From positions 1,229,001 to 1,293,000 of the forward strand of contig JAKCOZ010000020.1 of assembly GCA_022605955.1 (NCBI GenBank): 64,000 nt of DNA, written 5' to 3'. Positions 20,495 to 30,480 of this stretch are shown one piece after another (within the stretch, counting starts at the first letter, position 1; the number at the start of each line of letters is the position of its first letter). The notes beneath the pieces were generated by a model. That model made no database searches. It saw only the letters and a program-made list of their open reading frames with translations, and was not told the origin of the DNA. This DNA is from Rallus limicola. Its lineage: Eukaryota; Chordata; Aves; Gruiformes; Rallidae. A program made the translations under genes and the position numbers.

Positions 20495-20960
20495 AGGCTC
20501 TTGATTAATTAAAACATTTTAATTAATGTTCAGGGGAGGGAGGAGGGAAACTCAGTGCACACCCTCCTCCTCCTTTATTAATCCCTACGAATTCTGGGTT
20601 TCAGTTTAGCTCAAGCTCGGGCTTTTCGGTGTATCACGGCCAAAGTGGATTTGTAATCACACAATTATCCTCCTGCTAAATTAATATATTAAAATGTTCA
20701 AACAATTGTTCCAGTAATTAAGCAGACAGATATTAGAGAAACTGAAGGCGTTTTAGTCCCGCTCTCTGGAATGTGCTGACCTTTCCCCTTTCCTCACTGC
20801 TACTCAGACAGCGTGGAGATGATGGGATAATTGGCTGGTTCCTGTTCCTCTGGAAGCGCCGCAGCACAGGAAAGGTGGAGTCGCCCCAAAGTTCCTGCTG
20901 TGCCCTGAGGTTTGGTGAATTAGGTGGCGGGTTCCATTCTGCCTCCACCCACTGATAAAG
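20495..20960. promoter_or_regulatory. Candidate conserved noncoding element with 24-bp palindrome
   Basis: A strong AT-rich island. 20504-20514 and 20517-20527 are perfect 11-base inverted arms (ATTAATTAAAA/TTTTAATTAAT) around CA. Downstream are CTAAATTAATATATTAAAATG and CAATTGTTCCAGTAATTAAGC. The right part (20760-20960) is less AT-rich, with a small minus-strand frame that looks incidental. Confidence 0.45.
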
Positions 20961-20992
20961 TTTAGAGATTCTTGTTTACAGAAGCTGTGGAG

Positions 20993-21068
20993 GTGACCCT
21001 TAACCTTGGCTGTGACCCTTAACCTTGGCTGTGACCCTTAACCTTGGCTGTGACCCTTAACCTTGGCG
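20993..21068 (+). repeat. 19-bp minisatellite, 4 copies, DR1-like in each unit
   Basis: GTGACCCTTAACCTTGGCT is repeated four times without gaps (starts 20993, 21012, 21031, 21050); only the last base of the last copy differs. On the minus strand each unit reads AGGTTAAGGGTCA, two nuclear-receptor half-sites spaced by one base. Receptor binding is inferred. Confidence 0.97.
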
Positions 21069-21115
21069 GTGCTCGTGAGCCTCCATGTCCCCTCCTGGCT
21101 GCAGCCTGCACCGTA

Positions 21116-21190
21116 CCAGGGCACTGACCAGGGCACTGACCGGGGCACTGACCAGGGCACTGACCAGGGCACTGACCGGGGCACTGACCG
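21116..21190 (+). repeat. 12-bp minisatellite, about 6 copies
   Basis: CCAGGGCACTGA/CCGGGGCACTGA units run from 21116. It starts 47 bp after the 19-bp array and shares no sequence with it. Confidence 0.95.
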
Positions 21191-21411
21191 GCGATGCGGC
21201 TGGCATGACCGTGGTGCAGCCCATGGCACTGTGTGCTGCCTGGCCATGAGCCGTGGCCGAGCCAGAGGGAGGGTCCCATGTCACCCCTTGCCCAGGGTGC
21301 CCACACACAGCACTAGAGCTCGCTCCACACAGGCATTGCTGCTCGCTGTGCTCCCTGCTCCCTGTGCCATGGGCAGGAGCTCTGCCAGCACCAAACCAGC
21401 CCCAGGAGCTG
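21191..21411. other. GC-rich spacer between repeats
   Basis: Unique sequence, no feature recognised. Confidence 0.3.
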
Positions 21412-21489
21412 ATATCTGTGGCAGGGGGTTTGGAAGTCTATGATCCTTGGGGTCCTTCCCAACCCAGATCATTCTATGATTCTATGATA
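21412..21489 (+). mobile_element. CR1 LINE 3'-end fragment
   Basis: Reads GGCAGGGGGTTTGGAAGTC, then a GATCCTTGGGGTCCTTCCCAACCC phrase (21440-21463), and ends in ATTCTATGATTCTATGA. This matches the conserved 3' terminus of sauropsid CR1 elements. It is 5'-truncated to under 80 bp and has no coding capacity. Confidence 0.9.
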
Positions 21490-21896
21490 TGCCCTGACTT
21501 GATTCCCCTGAGTGTTTGTGTCAGAGAAGCACAAGATGCTCTGCTCTCCACACACAGGGATGGAGCTGATGGGTGCCCATGGGAGTGAGGGGTGACTGCA
21601 GAACGGGGAGGGGAGCTCAGCCTGGAGCCCCCAGAAGTTTTCTGCAGAGATGTCTCAGCCTCATAGACCACCCCCTCAGGAGGTGGCAGCATCCCAGACG
21701 AGGGGCTGGGACTCTCCTGTTCTGGGATGGATGATCCCATTGGAGTGGTGGGAAAGCCGCCCTCAGGGGGACTGGATGGTGTGAGCTGGGCTGTGAGTCT
21801 GCTTGTGGTAAGAGAAATGTTGGAGGGAGAGGAGGCACTGAGCAGGTGGAAGAGAAAGACTGTAGATGCCTAATGAGCATACATGCACACACTCTG
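21490..21896. other. Spacer
   Basis: Unique sequence with no recognised feature. Confidence 0.3.
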
Positions 21897-21949
21897 TATC
21901 CATCCATCCATCCATCCATCCATCCATCCATCCATCCATCCATCCATCT
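21897..21949 (+). repeat. (ATCC)13 microsatellite
   Basis: Thirteen pure ATCC units. It is the reverse complement of the GGAT motif at 351-572, so the purine-rich strand here is minus. Confidence 0.97.
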
Positions 21950-22185
21950 GTCTACCTATATATCCATTTTTTCAGAATACCTATTTTTCTAATCCCCTTT
22001 GTATTTTCTTCTGCACTATTTTGACTGGCCCTATAAAGTTTAGAGAGGGAGTTGTGACCTTTTCCGATGTGCCACAATTAATTTTTACTTCAGACTTGTA
22101 ATGAACTGCTATTATCCATCACATGCAGATCACTGCCTTATGCTAATAAATCATGCCTCAGTGTATCACCAGCTGCACTAGAGGT
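21950..22185. promoter_or_regulatory. Candidate noncoding element
   Basis: An AT-rich stretch with TATTTTTCTAATCCCC, CCACAATTAATTTTTAC and TTATGCTAATAAATC. Motif-dense and frame-poor. Confidence 0.33.
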
Positions 22186-22489
22186 GAGACAGCCTGTCCC
22201 TTCTGGAGCATCACACATGCCTGCTGGAGTTTTTTTAAGTGGAAGGAGCTTATTGCTCCCAGCAGTGCGTGGGGCTGGGGCAGAAAGGGTCTGTTTGGAG
22301 AGGTCGCTGGTGTGTGTCACGCCATCCGCTCACCTTCCCTCTCTCCCCATGGGCAGGCATCCACCCCGGGTACCACCCTGTGAAATCCCCCTCCATCCCC
22401 ACCATGCTTGGCTCCAGCTCCTCGTGCCTCTCTGCCATGCCTCCTATATGGGGCTACTCTGACTGAGATGGAGCATATAAACAGGAGGG
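22186..22489. other. Spacer before CR1
   Basis: Unique GC-rich sequence without a recognised feature. Confidence 0.3.
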
Positions 22490-22829
22490 GAACCAACTTG
22501 TTAAAAGGGTAGGCAATGGCAGGACAAGGGGGATGGAGTGGAGCTGGAGGAGGGAAGGGTTAGAGGAGATATTGGGGGGAAATTCTTTCCAGAGAGAGTG
22601 GTGAGGGGCTGGAACAGGCTGCCCAGAGAGGGGGTGGGTGCCCCATCCCTGGGGGTGTTCAAGGCCAGGTGTTCAAGGATGGGGCCCTGGGCAGCCTTGT
22701 GTAGCTCCAGGCCTGGAGGTTGGAGTCCCTGCCTGTGGCAGGGGGTTGGAGCTCTGTGATCCTTGGGGTCCTTTTCAACCCATGCCATTCTATGGTTCTA
22801 TGATTCTATGATTCTGTAATTCTATGGAT
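22490..22829 (+). mobile_element. CR1 LINE 3' fragment, about 340 bp
   Basis: Recognisable CR1 landmarks occur in order: GGACAAGGGGGATGG, AAATTCTTTCCAGAGAGAG, GGTGAGGGGCTGGAACAGG, CTGCCCAGAGAG, CCCCATCCCTGG, TGTTCAAGGCCAGG, and TGATCCTTGGGGTCC. It ends with a tail of diverged ATTCTATG octamers (22789-22829). It is 3'-complete and 5'-truncated, typical of dead avian CR1 copies. Confidence 0.95.
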
Positions 22830-22951
22830 GCTGCCCACTGTGGATGCTGCCCACTGTGGATGTTACCCACCATGGATGCTGCCCACCTCAGATGCTGCCC
22901 ACTGTGGATGCTGCCCGACACAGATGCTGCCTGGCACAGATGCTGCCCACG
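22824..22951 (+). repeat. 16-bp minisatellite, 8 copies, abutting the CR1 tail
   Basis: ATGGATGCTGCCCACT-type units repeat eight times from 22824 with exact 16-bp spacing. The first unit starts within the last ATTCTATGG of the CR1 tail, suggesting the array arose at the CR1 insertion edge. Confidence 0.93.
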
Positions 22952-23055
22952 GGAGCCAGGTTCCACAGCAGCAGTGCAGCTCCGTGGGCTCCTTCCCTCA
23001 CCTGGGAGGATTTCTCCCAGCTCCTGCAGCCTGGTGAACAGCCTGAGATGCGAAG
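22952..23055. other. GC-rich spacer
   Basis: Unique sequence; nothing recognised. Confidence 0.25.
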
Positions 23056-23350
23056 CCTCCAGTTCAAATGCAATGTGACACAACCTAATGGAGTAAATAC
23101 AGGTACAACAGGCACTTAAGGTGCTCATAAACTATGTATTGTTTCTTTTTGGGCCGCGCTGGTGTTATTGCAGATGCTGCGTGAGGTCTGAGGCAGGATC
23201 AGAGCGACTCCTCCGCTCCCTTCCCAGCTCCTTGTACTGAGGGGAAATTACGTGGCTGCCACCCTGCATCCCCATCTTTTAAATGTATTTATTGTTCTAT
23301 AACATTTCATCCACTTCATATGCATTCAGGAGAGCAATCCAATACACCTG
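23056..23350. promoter_or_regulatory. Split AT-rich element
   Basis: AT-rich at 23056-23160 (AATGGAGTAAATACAGG, CATAAACTATGTATTG) and again at 23265-23345 (TAAATGTATTTATTG, CACTTCATATGCATTC), with a GC-rich centre. Candidate regulatory element. Confidence 0.3.
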
Positions 23351-23755
23351 CCAGCCCCGGGAGACGCGTCAGGCACACGGGAGCAAGGGAAGAGTGCTGG
23401 AGCCCGGGAGCTGCAGTGCTGGGGGGTACGGTGGCAGGGCTGGGCACAGACTGGTGGGACTGAGCATGGTGGTTGTGGGGAAAAACCTTACAGCCTGACC
23501 AAACAGCTCCATGCCCTGCACCCCACCAGCCACCCTCACCCCGATGCTTCTGGCACAGCCAGCTCAGGGGACCAGGCTCCCCCCTCCAACACAGCCCCTG
23601 GGCCCCATGTATGGATCTCCAGGGGGGTCACAGCACCACAGGGGCTGTGGATGGAGGGGACGTGTGGTTCCCAGGAGGGAAGGGGGCTGGTGGAAGGGGG
23701 GGTTATGGGTGCCAGGTGCAGGACCCAGCACTACGCCTTGCTCTGCCCCAGTTAA
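23351..23755. other. GC-rich spacer
   Basis: Unique sequence; nothing recognised. Confidence 0.3.
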
Positions 23756-23759
23756 GAGT

Positions 23760-23960
23760 CGGTGACAAGTACCGAAACAGCTTCGAGTGTTGAAATAGAA
23801 ATTGCTGGTCTAACAGGAGATTTAATGTTAAAATGTTTCAATAAAATAAACCCTTAAAAGCTCCCATTACTTCACAATTGCCCTGCAGATCCTTGTTAAC
23901 TTTCTATATATAATACCAGGGAGCCTGGCAGCCGGCAGAGTGCCGGGGACACTAATGAGA
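23760..23960. promoter_or_regulatory. Candidate noncoding element
   Basis: AT-rich with GTTGAAATAGAAATTGC, GATTTAATGTTAAAATG, CAATAAAATAAACCC and TTTCTATATATAATACC. Short, sharply bounded, no open frame. Confidence 0.35.
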
Positions 23961-24039
23961 GTGTCAGGGATAAGAGGGACCCGAGTGGCTCCACACACCC
24001 AGAGCTGCTGCTGCCCGATGAAGCTCTGAAAATCACCAT

Positions 24040-24215
24040 CCCCCAGGCTGGTGCAGGTGGAAAGAGCCCTCAGACCCCCCAGTGCCCCCACTGCCATGGG
24101 CAGGGACAACACCCCCAGCCCAGGGTACCCCAGGGCCCATCCAACCTGGCCTTGAGCCCTGCCAGGGATCCCAGGGCACCCCCAGCTGCTTCAGACACCC
24201 TGTGCCAACCCATCT
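24040..24215 (-). mobile_element. CR1 LINE fragment, minus strand, diverged
   Basis: Read on the minus strand it follows CR1 order: GGCACAGGGTGTCTG, GGGATCCCTGGCAGGGC, TCAAGGCCAGGTTGGATGGG, GTTGTCCCTGCCCATGGCAG. The ATTCTATG tail is not preserved, so the 3' edge is uncertain. Confidence 0.85.
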
Positions 24216-24895
24216 CCCCACGCCCCTGCCAGCAGCACCCTCCTGGGCGCCGCATCTCCCAGGGATGGGCTGGAGGTGGCGCTTTCAGGGCAGAGCCTGA
24301 GGTGTTCCTGTGGCTTAACCAGAGCAGAAGGACATCCTGGCATGCCTGTGAGATGAAGCAGCCCCTCACCGGCACGGGCAGGAGACGTGGGACATTTGGG
24401 AAGGCTCCCAAGGCTGCAGCCAGGCCAGGCAGTGGGCTCAGCAAAGCCCCCTGTTCTCCCTGGTCATTAGCAAGTGAACAGGTCCATTAGGCTCTGCTGC
24501 CTGTTCCCCTTCCCATCCTCTGCACCAGAGCCAGGAAGAAGAGTTTTGATCACTCATCTAATCTGCAAAGCCAGCAGCCAGCAGCACAGCCCGGCGTCCC
24601 ACGCTGCTCCCATCATCCTGCAGCCCTCGGCACTGGGCCCCCGCCGGAGGGGACACTGGCCACCAGCCCCTGTCCCGTACCAGCCCCTTGTCCTGGTAAG
24701 GATGTGGCCCATCCCGGCTCCCCTGGGAGCCTGCAGTGCCTGCGGTGCTGGGTCTGGGGTGGAAGCAGCATGGGGAAGGGCACACGGCAGCGATGCCCCG
24801 GCACAGCCACAATGAGACCATTGCCAGGGCAGGATGGATGGGCTGGGCTGGGGTCTGCAGCCCTGGGAGCCCCACCAGTGCCCAGGCAGTGGTGG
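24216..24895. other. GC-rich spacer
   Basis: Unique GC-rich sequence. 24216-24300 could be further decayed CR1 but I could not align it confidently. Confidence 0.3.
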
Positions 24896-24945
24896 GGAGT
24901 GTGTGCATGTGTGTGTTCACGAGCGTGTGTGCCCGTGTATGCGGT
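24896..24945 (+). repeat. Imperfect TG-rich simple repeat
   Basis: GTGTGTGCATGTGTGTG and interrupted continuations, with Z-DNA-like alternating purine-pyrimidine sequence. Confidence 0.75.
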
Positions 24946-24984
24946 GCTGGCACCAGGGGCACGCCGGGCACACCGGCGCGGCTG

Positions 24985-25260
24985 AAGGCAGACATTGCCT
25001 TTAAACACTCCAAAGCACACTGTTTAATTTGAATGAAATGCACTAAATAGCATGGTGTCAGGTGTAATTACATGTTACCAGCCGTGTGCCAGGAGTAAGT
25101 TGCTAACACATTGGCATGGTTACTGTACACTTGGGTGAATTTCAAATACAGTTTTGTTAGTATCGGATCTAAGGGAAAGAAGCCAAGTCTGACTATTGAG
25201 GAAAACAAGTGGATGTGCTGTAGACTCATTATTCATCTCTGCTCCTGCAGCTCTTGGATC
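24985..25260. promoter_or_regulatory. Candidate conserved noncoding element
   Basis: AT-rich with GTTTAATTTGAATG, GTGTCAGGTGTAATTACATG (T-box-like plus TAATTA) and CAGTTTTGTTAGTATCGG. One GTTAGT motif occurs here, outside the 61-62 kb cluster. Confidence 0.38.
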
Positions 25261-25698
25261 GAATAACACGCTCCTCTACCATTGTAACGGAGCCTGCTAT
25301 CTCACCAGCTGCCTTCCCTCTCCTGCGCCCCAGAATCTCACCAAGGAGCTGTGGGCACAGCAGCCAGCAGCACCCAGCCAGCGAGGAGCCCATGCTGTCC
25401 CGGCTCAGCAGCAGGCAGGAAGACACTGGCCCTGGGCTGAGCATCCCTGCCATGACCCTGCCTCCTCCTCCCTGCACCCCTGCTTTGGTTCTCTCATGCT
25501 GAGAGCAATGGGTACAGGCATGTCTTGCTGGGCACTGACCATAACCCTTGGAAGGGACACAGGCAAAACACAGTGCTTGGGTGCGATCTCTTGGTGCTCA
25601 GAGCCTGGGTCCCTGGCACTTCTGCAAGGTGAAGTCATGACTCTGTGATTGGCAGAGACTGGAGCAGAGCTAAGAGCAGAGCCAGGAGCTCCCGCCTC
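25261..25698. other. GC-rich spacer
   Basis: Unique sequence; nothing recognised. Confidence 0.3.
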
Positions 25699-25700
25699 CC

Positions 25701-25787
25701 CATGAGCATCCCCCCATGAGCATCCACCTGCGAGCATCCCTCCATGAGCATCCCCCCATGGGCATCCCCCCATGAGCATCCTCCCAA
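25701..25787 (+). repeat. 14-bp minisatellite, 6 copies
   Basis: CATGAGCATCCCCC units have a period of exactly 14 (GAGC/GGGC cores at 25718, 25732, 25746, 25760, 25774). Confidence 0.93.
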
Positions 25788-25980
25788 GAGCCCTGCTGGC
25801 CCCGAGGCTCCCAGTTTCCCTTCCCTGGGATGCCCATGCCAGGGCTGGTTCCAGGGATACCGAGATGGAGGGGTCTGGCTGTGCCCACCTGCGGGGCTGC
25901 TCCCGGTGCGGGGCGGCAGCCGGCCCTGGCTTCAACAGGTGCCGCTGTGCTCTGGGCTCCGGCGCAGACAAAGCTGCCAT
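25788..25980. other. GC-rich spacer
   Basis: CpG-containing unique sequence; nothing recognised. Confidence 0.25.
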
Positions 25981-25984
25981 CTGG

Positions 25985-26530
25985 CTGGTTACGGGGCTGA
26001 CATTAAAATGGAGCTGTGGCTCCCTAAGTAAAATATTGATGAAGAAGGCCTGCAGCTAGGAATGAAGTGGCCTGACTGTATTTCCTTCCCATTTTTAATA
26101 GCTCACCGCTTCATGCCAAGGAGACTAAAGTGTGTTATTTGGCTCGGGATGAAAATGATTCCAATTGGGTAGCGAGGCTGTCATTTGCATCTTGAATAAA
26201 TAGGCTCTAACAAGAGGAGATCTGTTTAATGGAGAGATTTGGGGAATTCACGCCGAATCCTGCCTGACTTAAGGTCCTGAGACAATAATTGGGATGAGCA
26301 GAGTAAAGCCGAGAGCTCTTCATGGGACTAGACAGCGTATGAGGGTTTAAGGAGAAATTGAACTGTACAACTCTGTCAGTGCATCTGGAATTGGAAATGG
26401 GATGTTTATAGGCCTGGGAATTCGCGCTCCCTGCACAAATTGTATATTGTGTATAATAAGCTGGCCTGGCTTGTAATGAGCGTGGCTAGAAATTAAGAGA
26501 CATCATTATGCTTTGAGCAGCAAATTGCGG
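25985..26530. promoter_or_regulatory. Strong candidate conserved noncoding element
   Basis: About 540 bp of balanced-to-AT-rich sequence with high complexity and no frame. It contains CCAATTGGGTAGC, a perfect octamer ATTTGCAT at 26183-26190, GAATAAATAGGC, GACAATAATTGGGATG, CAAATTGTATATTGTG and GAAATTAAGAGAC. Its length and complexity resemble vertebrate enhancer-type conserved elements. Confidence 0.48.
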
Positions 26531-26747
26531 GCTTCCCCGCGACGGCAGAGCCACCGGCTCGGCTCCTGCGCTGCCCACAGCCACGGCACTCGTGCCACTG
26601 GCACATGGCAAAGCCGGTGGTGTCCAGATGCGGGGCAGCTTGTGCAGAGCAGTGCAGGGGGACATGGCAGGGGGCACCCCTGGGGCTGGCTCAGTACCTC
26701 CTGTGCCACTACTGGACTTGCCAGGGTCCCCACATGATGGGGAAGGA

Positions 26748-26837
26748 CTCTTCCTCCTCTTCCTCCTCTTCCTCCTCTTCCTCCTCTTCCTCCTCTTCCT
26801 CCTCTTCCTCCTCTTCCTCCTCTTCCTCCTCTTCTCC
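26748..26837 (+). repeat. 9-bp polypyrimidine minisatellite (CTCTTCCTC)n, about 10 copies
   Basis: A pure pyrimidine run on plus, pure purine on minus, with a near-perfect 9-bp period and mirror symmetry. Such tracts can form intramolecular triplex DNA. Translation gives poly-Ser or Leu-rich frames, which are artefacts. Confidence 0.97.
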
Positions 26838-27485
26838 CTGTAGCTGTGACCAAGGAGCCAGAGGCAGAGCAGGAGCATAAAAGCAGACACAGGATGGCTG
26901 GAAATGGGTAACTCGGCTCCTGGGTGAACCTCAGGAGGTGGGACGTGCACCATGGCAGCGTGGAAACTCACATGGGAGCTCCCAGGGTGGGCGACGTGGC
27001 CGGTGGTGTGTCCCATGGCACGGCGAGGCGATGCCCACGGGCTCAGCTCCCACAAGGCTCCGCAGCAGCGATGCCCTTGCAATGCGCTTCCGTTCCTGGT
27101 TGCACTATTTCGGCTGGGGAGAGCGGTGCTTTTCAACCAAAAGTGAAGGTTTTAAAGGGGAAAACGGATGCTATTTCCAAGCAGAAGAGTGAAAACCCCT
27201 CTGCTAGGGACTGGTGGGCGCACGGATTTTCAGCGGCTTCCAAACCAAGCCGATTCCTGCTCATGCTGCGTCAGGCTGGCGGGGCAGGACGGGCACAAAT
27301 GGGACAGGGACAGTCACAGGGCTTTATTTTCCCACACTTGTTTTCCCTCTGAGAGCAGCGTGAGCTGACGGGGGACCAGAGGGAGCCGGAGCCTGGCAGC
27401 TGAGCCCCGCGGCGCGGGGCAGGGTGCTGCTGTGGCTCCCAGGAGCTGCCATTCGGCACGGCTGGCTGCGGCAGCTCCGGAGACG
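26838..27485. other. GC-rich spacer
   Basis: Unique sequence, CpG-rich around 26970-27080. No gene recognised. Confidence 0.3.
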
Positions 27486-27489
27486 TTCC

Positions 27490-27690
27490 GCTCACCCTGT
27501 CAATGTGTACTTGGGGAGTCCTTAATCCACGGGTCGCTGACGTGATAAACAATAATGTCTCTTTTGGAGCTGTTACGACTTATCACGTTAATGGGCACTT
27601 AGGGAGCCTTTAATTGGTGATTTGTGCATGCACTGTCACAAAATTTTAAAACACATTTGCCGTCAGTTCTGGGGTGGTTTAGAAGCACCA
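27490..27690. promoter_or_regulatory. Candidate noncoding element
   Basis: Contains TGATAAACAATAATGTC, TTATCACGTTAATGGGC and CTTTAATTGGTGATTTG. Two TTATCACG/ACGTGATAAAC words at 27538-27547 and 27582-27590 form an inverted pair. Confidence 0.35.
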
Positions 27691-28420
27691 GTTCACTACG
27701 CTGAGAAGGGAAGGAGCAAACCCACCCATAGCCACCCACCCTGCCTGCATGGCTGCTGCTCCCCACTCTGTCACTGTGGGAAGAGGCTGGTGCTGCATTC
27801 ACAAACCTTGTGCTGAGCGGGGCTGAGCAGGTATCAGCGCTGAGAAGTTCCTCTGAGACACTGCTCTGCACAGGCAGTGCCCCAGCAGCGATGCCGGTGT
27901 GTCCTGGGGAAGGCTCATCCACCACAGTCTGCCCCTCTGGCACTGGATTCACTGCTGGGCTGTGCCACAGATTTAGAAGGAATAATGCCCAGAGCTCTAT
28001 GAACAGCCTGTCATCCTCAGTTTAATAGTTGGGCTTGAACAGCAGAATAAAGAAATCTTCCTTACTACCAGGATGAAACTCTTTCTGCTCTGCTCCTCCC
28101 CTGCTGCCCAAGGACTGAACTGCCAAGGTACTGGTCTGGCACTGGGGTAATTGGGTGAACTGAGCAGCTGGCAACGGAGGGGTCCGAGTTGTGGATTTGC
28201 CTCCAAGGGCAGGTTGCCCTCACAGAGATGCTGGCCCCACAGCCCCCAGCCCCCGCTCTGAGGACCTCCATGTGGGTTTGCTGGGGGACACCCAGCAGCA
28301 CAGTGCCCAGGGACACCAGGGTGCCCCTCAGCTCCTCACCATGGCAGTGAGTGCCAGGAAATGCCATTCCCAACACCGCCTGCCCTTGCTGTCAGGTTCT
28401 TCTTCATCAGGGGTAACGTG
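27691..28420. other. Spacer
   Basis: Unique sequence with no recognised gene or repeat. Confidence 0.3.
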
Positions 28421-28860
28421 TGTGTCAAGGAGTAATTAAAACCCTGCGTGTTCTTAAACCGGCGCTTTCCAAACCAAGCTCAGTCGTCTCCAGCGATTAA
28501 TCCAATCAGCCCGGTGCCCTCACTGTCTCCAGGTGAGTCCATCTCCCGCTCTGCCCGTCTCTGGTTTTCCCCCAACTCTCCTCCCAGCCTCCTCGGTACC
28601 AGGGGTGGATGGAGCCGGAGGACTTGAAGGGATGAAGTTACCATAGCAATGCTATTCGTCACTGCTTTGCCATTTCCAGCTCTGCCTACAGCAGATCATA
28701 TTCTGCTGCCTGTTTATCCAAGAACCTGACTGCGAGCAGCCCCAGCGCCGTCCGGAGAGCTGCTGGCAGCCAGCACACCCAGTGGAGCCGGAGCAGGCAC
28801 CCCCAGCCCCCCAGGAGCGCATCCCGGCTCCCTGGAGGGGTGGGGAAAGGGCAGGCACAG
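28421..28860. other. Mixed spacer with small AT-rich patches
   Basis: AT-rich bits at 28425-28450 (GGAGTAATTAAAACC) and 28480-28510 (CAGCGATTAATCC). Otherwise unique GC-rich sequence. Confidence 0.25.
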
Positions 28861-28864
28861 CCTC

Positions 28865-29040
28865 TCATAAACCCTGCAAGGAAAATCAAATCCCAGAACA
28901 AAAGAATAACGCTGGACGCTGCTGGTACCTGCCCTCAAACAGTGACAGCCCTAATTAATTACATCAGAGTGGCTCAACCCTCTTCCCCTGGTCACCCTCA
29001 GGGTGAGGGCTCAGCAGAAGATGCAAATCTCCATCTCTCC
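28865..29040. promoter_or_regulatory. Islet with TAATTAATTA and POU octamer
   Basis: GCCCTAATTAATTACATC at 28949-28966 and a perfect octamer ATGCAAAT at 29021-29028. Confidence 0.3.
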
Positions 29041-29270
29041 ATGACCCAAAAGAGCCCAGGACCTGGTGTGACTGCCCGCCACATGTCCTGGGTAGATGGG
29101 TGGGGGGCTTAGGGATGCAGCCACAGCCCCCCCAGGCATCCTCATGGAGCGAGTGCCCAGCCACAGGAGATGGGAGCGGACGGGGGGCTTCCAGGGGCCG
29201 CTGAGCGCTGGTTATTGTTCTGCCACTGTGAGCTTGTTCGCACGAGCATCATCTGGCAGCTGGGGAGGGA
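29041..29270. other. GC-rich spacer
   Basis: Unique sequence; nothing recognised. Confidence 0.25.
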
Positions 29271-29274
29271 AAGA

Positions 29275-29565
29275 GCGTGATAGAGCCTGAGAAATTCATC
29301 GAGACGCTGGGCTGCAGCCAGAAAGAAAACACCACTGAATGGCAACATAAAAGGAAATTGTCCCATAACATTCAGAGAGCACTTCAGTATTTGTCCTCTT
29401 TATTTTAAAGCGTCGAGGATCTTTGGGAAACACTCTGGAATGGGACTTTTATAGATGGTCTAAATTAAACTTCACTTAATATTATAAGCAATAAATCCTC
29501 ATTGTCAGGTTTTGTTTAGCGGGTATAAAAATGATTGGTAGGTGCTGTAGCTTTTTTCCTGAGAC
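29275..29565. promoter_or_regulatory. Candidate conserved noncoding element
   Basis: AT-rich with TTTATTTTAAAGCGTCG, GTCTAAATTAAACTTCAC, TTAATATTATAAGCAATAAA and GGGTATAAAAATGATTGG. High complexity, no frame. Confidence 0.4.
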
Positions 29566-29616
29566 TGGGAGATCAGTGTTTTTACTGTGCAGCTTGGTGT
29601 CCACAGCGTGCAAGGA

Positions 29617-29712
29617 GGAGACCCCTCCTTCCAGTCCTGGTGAGACCCCTCCTGTCAGCCCCAGTGAGACCCCTCCTGCCAGCCCCAGTGAGACCCCTCC
29701 TGCCAGCCCCAG
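29617..29712 (+). repeat. 24-bp minisatellite, 4 copies
   Basis: TGAGACCCCTCCTGCCAGCC-type units start at 29617 (diverged), 29641, 29665 and 29689. Confidence 0.92.
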
Positions 29713-30060
29713 CGTATCCCAGTGTGGCTCTGCCCATGGTGCAGGGTGGCTCCCATGCTCTCAGGCCAGGAGGGTCCCATGGATCTGGGGGCAGATGCTC
29801 GTTTCCAGAGGATTCCAGGAGCTGGAGATTTGAGGGAGCCATCAGATTGGGAAGGACACCAGGGAACCCAACCCACAGGCTTTGGAGGCTCTGAGGGGGC
29901 TCCGAGGGGGCTTATTGTCCTGCTTTGGGGTCCTTAACATGTTGCAAAGCCCTGGCCCTGATGCTGCAGGCGGGTGCTGGAAGCAGTGGGGATGTTACCT
30001 GGGTACCACACACCCAGGGTACCCTGGCTGCTTCCTGCAACCACTGTGAGGCAAGGGAAG
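29713..30060. other. GC-rich spacer
   Basis: Unique sequence; nothing recognised. Confidence 0.3.
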
Positions 30061-30480
30061 AAACAAGAGCACTGAAATAAGAAATAACTTCTCCTCCCCA
30101 GAGCTTTCCATAGGCTGTGGCTTTGCTGGAGTTGAGGGAATACATTAGGGCTTCTTTTAAAGGTTTTCTTAAATTTTTATTCTCAACTCTGGCAGCATCT
30201 CCAGGTTTAGCCACCCATCCCTTGCAGTCACTAGTCCAGAAACCCGAGATCTGCACCAGAGCGAGCGGCTCCCCGAGGTCCTCCCCACCCAGGGGTGAGA
30301 GCCCAGTGGGAGCTGCCCACCCACGGCTGACACCAGCATGAGGGGACGGATCCTCCTTCCCCCAGAGCCCGTGCAGCAGCGTCTGCCAGCAGCCTCCAAA
30401 GCGATAAAAACCAATTTAGTGCCATTTATGATGGAGGAATAAGAGAAATCATGTAACAATTACTTACAGGAGATTTACCC
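30061..30480. promoter_or_regulatory. Weak AT-rich stretches around a GC-rich core
   Basis: AT-rich at 30061-30185 (AAATAAGAAATAAC, TTTTCTTAAATTTTTATTC) and at 30395-30480 (GCGATAAAAACCAATTTAG, CATGTAACAATTAC). Low-confidence element. Confidence 0.25.

Noticed and set aside
24216..24310. Extension of the minus-strand CR1 fragment
   Set aside because: CR1 landmarks stop near 24215; further similarity is too weak to claim.
26592..26880. Poly-Ser and Leu/Phe-rich frames
   Set aside because: Translations of the 9-bp polypyrimidine repeat.
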